A model generated the notes under the pieces. It worked only from the letters and a program-made list of their open reading frames with translations. It had not been told where the DNA came from and did no database searches. Shown here one piece after another: positions 33,712 to 35,559 of a DNA stretch of 35,559 nt (positions within the stretch are counted from its first letter, which is position 1; the number at the start of each line of letters is the position of its first letter). This stretch comes from Polaromonas sp. (GTDB taxonomy: Bacteria > Pseudomonadota > Gammaproteobacteria > Burkholderiales > Burkholderiaceae_C): contig JANYED010000305.1 of the NCBI GenBank assembly GCA_025363315.1, positions 1 through 35,559 on the forward strand, read 5' to 3'. The position numbers were made by a program, and so were the translations under genes.

Positions 33712-34128
33712 ATGCATGACATTATTGACACCGCTGTTGCCGCCGGATCGTTCAAAACGCTGGCTGCCGCTGTTACGGCTGCAGGACTGGTTCCCACGCT
33801 CAAAGGCGCTGGCCCATTCACCGTTTTTGCACCAACCGATGAGGCATTCGCCAAGCTGCCAGCCGGCACCGTTGAAGCCTTGTTGGCTGACATCCCCAAG
33901 CTGGCCGCAATCCTCACGTACCACGTTGTGGCCGGCAAAGTCATGGCGGCTGACGTAATGACGATGGACGGCAAATCAGCCGCCACCGTGAACGGCGCCA
34001 CAGTAGCCATCAGCACCAAAGACGGCGTTAAGCTGAACGGCGCATCCAAAGTCGTCACCACTGACATCGCCTGCACCAACGGCGTGATCCACGTTATCGA
34101 CACCGTGCTGATGCCCCCATCAGCCTGA
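33712..34128 (+). CDS. Fasciclin (FAS1) domain protein
   Basis: 138 residues forming a single FAS1 domain. The H1 motif [17 protein letters not shown] (about 34-50) and the H2-like [14 protein letters not shown] (about 69-82) are clear, ending with [13 protein letters not shown]. Bacterial FAS1 proteins are usually adhesive or surface-associated, but no signal peptide is visible here, so location is uncertain. AAGGAA lies 6 nt before the ATG. It is a monocistronic unit: a gap of almost 200 nt precedes it and a terminator follows. Confidence 0.92.
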   Translation: MHDIIDTAVAAGSFKTLAAAVTAAGLVPTLKGAGPFTVFAPTDEAFAKLPAGTVEALLADIPKLAAILTYHVVAGKVMAADVMTMDGKSAATVNGATVAISTKDGVKLNGASKVVTTDIACTNGVIHVIDTVLMPPSA

Positions 34129-34170
34129 TCGTTAAAAGCGGCTGGTTGTTAAACTGGCCGTGGTTAGTTA

Positions 34171-34201
34171 AGAAGCTTGACAGCGGTGCCGTCAGGCTTC
34201 T
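34171..34201 (+). terminator. Rho-independent terminator after the fasciclin gene
   Basis: AGAAGCTTGAC pairs with GTCAGGCTTCT (one T-G pair) around a 9-nt loop and is followed by TTGTTATGT. It sits 43 nt after the fasciclin stop. Confidence 0.7.
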
Positions 34202-34332
34202 TTGTTATGTGTGCGTGTCGATCTGCGGGCGTTAAAAAAGCAGGCCATTCAAGAGCGGGCAAAGTATGACATGTGTCGCGGCTTTGTTGATCGCTGATTG
34301 TGGTAAGGTTTTAAATGCAGTAGTCGGTCAAC

Positions 34333-34380
34333 AAGCCAATAAATACGGGCGCGAGCAGCTCCTAAAGTAATAGTATTTTA
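34333..34380 (-). repeat. Interspersed ~55-nt repeat, inverted copy downstream of the Lrp-type gene
   Basis: On the minus strand it reads TAAAATACTATTACTTTAGG, then AGCTGCTCGCGCCCGTAT, then TTATTGGCTTGTTGAC. It is the only intergenic copy in the opposite orientation. It starts 18 nt after the end of the Lrp-type gene. Confidence 0.87.
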
Positions 34381-34397
34381 ACTGGCAATCCGCGCAT

Positions 34398-34877
34398 TCA
34401 ACCTCGCCCCAAATGCCCCAGTGGCAGTGCGCTGCTGGCCTTGACTTCTCCCAGCGAGAAGCTGGTGTGGATGTCTTTCACATGCGGCAAGTTCATCAGC
34501 TTTTTCAGCGCAAACTGGCTGAAGGCTTCCAGGTCTTGCGCCACCAGTTGCAGTTCGAAGGTGCCGGTGCCGCTGATGTAGTGGCAGGCTACGACTTTTG
34601 GCATTTTTTTAATCGCTTCTTCAAGCTTGCCGGTTGAATCTGCACTGTTGCGGTCGGCATCCAGCCGCACAAAGGCCAACACACCCAAGCCGATTTTGTG
34701 ACGATTGATTTCGGCGCGGTAGCCGGTGATGTAGCCAGCTTCTTCAAGCGCGCGCACGCGCCGCCAGCAGGGTGCGGCGGACAGGCCCACGCGTGACGCC
34801 AATTCAGCGTTGGTCTGGCGTGCGTCGGATTGCAGCTGCACCAAAATAGCGACATCAAACTTATCGAGTGTTTCCAT
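34398..34877 (-). CDS. Lrp/AsnC-family transcriptional regulator
   Basis: 159 residues. The N-terminal helix-turn-helix (METLDKFDVAILVQLQSDAR, then QTNAELASRVGLSAAPCWRRV at about 21-41) is followed by the C-terminal RAM/AsnC ligand domain with VVACHYISGTGTFELQLVAQDL. Length and layout are typical. The ATG at 34875-34877 gives the family start; a longer frame with 29 extra residues is not supported. It is divergent from the indolepyruvate oxidoreductase gene across 127 nt and probably controls it in response to an amino acid or its keto acid. Confidence 0.92.
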   Translation of the reverse strand: METLDKFDVAILVQLQSDARQTNAELASRVGLSAAPCWRRVRALEEAGYITGYRAEINRHKIGLGVLAFVRLDADRNSADSTGKLEEAIKKMPKVVACHYISGTGTFELQLVAQDLEAFSQFALKKLMNLPHVKDIHTSFSLGEVKASSALPLGHLGRG

Positions 34878-35004
34878 AAACTGCATTTTGCAGCAAGATT
34901 CTTGCGCCAACAAGCCTGAATCGGGCACACAACGCAAAGACTTATCTTGGGTAACGGCATACACTTTGCTTAACTACAAGGACCTCACGTACGGAGACAA
35001 CACG

Positions 35005-35559
35005 ATGAACGCACCGCTGCCCGAACACATTCGCAAAGCACTTGAGACCGTTACCTTGGATGACAAGTATTCGCTAGATTACGGTCATGCCTTCATGAGC
35101 GGCGTGCAAGCGCTCGTCAAGCTGCCGATGTTGCAGCAGCTGCGCGACAAGCTGCAAGGCAAGAACACGGCGGGTTTTATATCGGGCTACCGTGGCTCGC
35201 CACTCGGCGGGTACGACCAGGCGCTGGTCAAAGCTGCAAAGTATCTGAAAGAGCGCAACATCGTCTTCCAACCCGGTGTAAATGAAGAGCTGGCCGCCAC
35301 CGCCGTGTGGGGCACTCAGCAACTCGGCTTTGCGCCACCGGGCACGAACAAGTTTGATGGCGTGTTTGGCATTTGGTACGGCAAGGGGCCGGGCGTAGAC
35401 CGCACGTCTGATGTCTTCAAGCACGCCAATATGGCGGGCACCACGGCGTGGGGTGGCGCACTGGCGATTGCGGGTGATGACCACATTTCAAAAAGCTCCA
35501 CCGCTGCCCACCAGAGCGACCATATTTTTAAAGCCTGCGGGCTGCCTGTGTTCTTCCCC
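35005..35559 (+). CDS. Indolepyruvate ferredoxin oxidoreductase family protein, N-terminal part (cut by window edge)
   Basis: The first 185 codons of a large 2-oxoacid:acceptor oxidoreductase are present, open to the end of the window. Family stretches: YGHAFMSGVQALVKLP, TAGFISGYRGSPLGGYDQAL and NEELAATAVWGTQQ, leading into the pyrimidine-binding part with WYGKGPGVDRTSDVFKHANM. The full proteins (about 1150-1200 residues in this group) fuse alpha, beta and gamma domains. They convert aryl or branched 2-oxo acids to acyl-CoA in amino acid breakdown. GGAG lies upstream of the ATG. Confidence 0.92.
   Translation, partial: MNAPLPEHIRKALETVTLDDKYSLDYGHAFMSGVQALVKLPMLQQLRDKLQGKNTAGFISGYRGSPLGGYDQALVKAAKYLKERNIVFQPGVNEELAATAVWGTQQLGFAPPGTNKFDGVFGIWYGKGPGVDRTSDVFKHANMAGTTAWGGALAIAGDDHISKSSTAAHQSDHIFKACGLPVFFP

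Overview
The window looks like chromosomal DNA from a betaproteobacterium, most likely family Comamonadaceae (Polaromonas/Rhodoferax-like). This rests on the high GC content, the gatCAB / mreBCD-mrdA arrangement, the many Comamonadaceae-type protein sequences and two kinds of short interspersed repeat that I recall from that family. It is a placement by recognition; no database search was run. No rRNA, tRNA, CRISPR, prophage or intact insertion sequence was seen.

Layout. 1-1925 (minus): start of gatB, then gatA and gatC (Glu/Asp-tRNA amidotransferase). 2278-7090 (plus): mreB, mreC, mreD and mrdA (PBP2), the rod-shape machinery, ending tail to tail with ridA. 7087-10248 (minus): ridA, a TSUP permease and a flavocytochrome c sulfide dehydrogenase pair (fccA, fccB), a sulfur-oxidation module with a clear terminator behind fccB. 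10387-15316: envelope and beta-lactam genes, namely lemA with an M48 protease, a class D beta-lactamase, a second exported M48 protease and an AmpG-like muropeptide permease. 15380-17305: an OmpR-type two-component system. 17364-20046 (minus): heptosyltransferase waaF, ilvE with a small zinc-finger gene, and a small membrane protein. 20118-22173: a metallophosphoesterase remnant, recX and recA. 22315-24987 (plus): a MarR-like regulator and a TctDE-like two-component system. 25270-33514 (plus): a lipoprotein, an exported DUF3604/PHP-like protein, a membrane-fused spermidine-synthase-like protein, a membrane-anchored PpiC-like protein, a HupE/UreJ-like protein, a 2OG-Fe(II) oxygenase and a PCuAC-like protein. 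33712 to end: a fasciclin-domain protein, then an Lrp-type regulator divergent from an indolepyruvate ferredoxin oxidoreductase gene that runs off the window.

The most unusual signals are these. (1) A roughly 50-60 nt interspersed repeat occurs nine times: six copies between genes and three inside reading frames. One copy encodes the hydrophobic core of the HupE signal peptide. Between its two most conserved blocks the spacing is 24 nt in all copies where I counted it. Direct copies flank the beta-lactamase and recX. (2) A perfect 18-bp inverted repeat (REPIN-like) sits on the start of waaF. (3) The 25.8-33.5 kb cluster is a tightly coupled, largely uncharacterised exported/membrane system and is the best candidate for a new biological system. 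(4) The beta-lactamase may have a leaderless mRNA driven by an extended -10 promoter.
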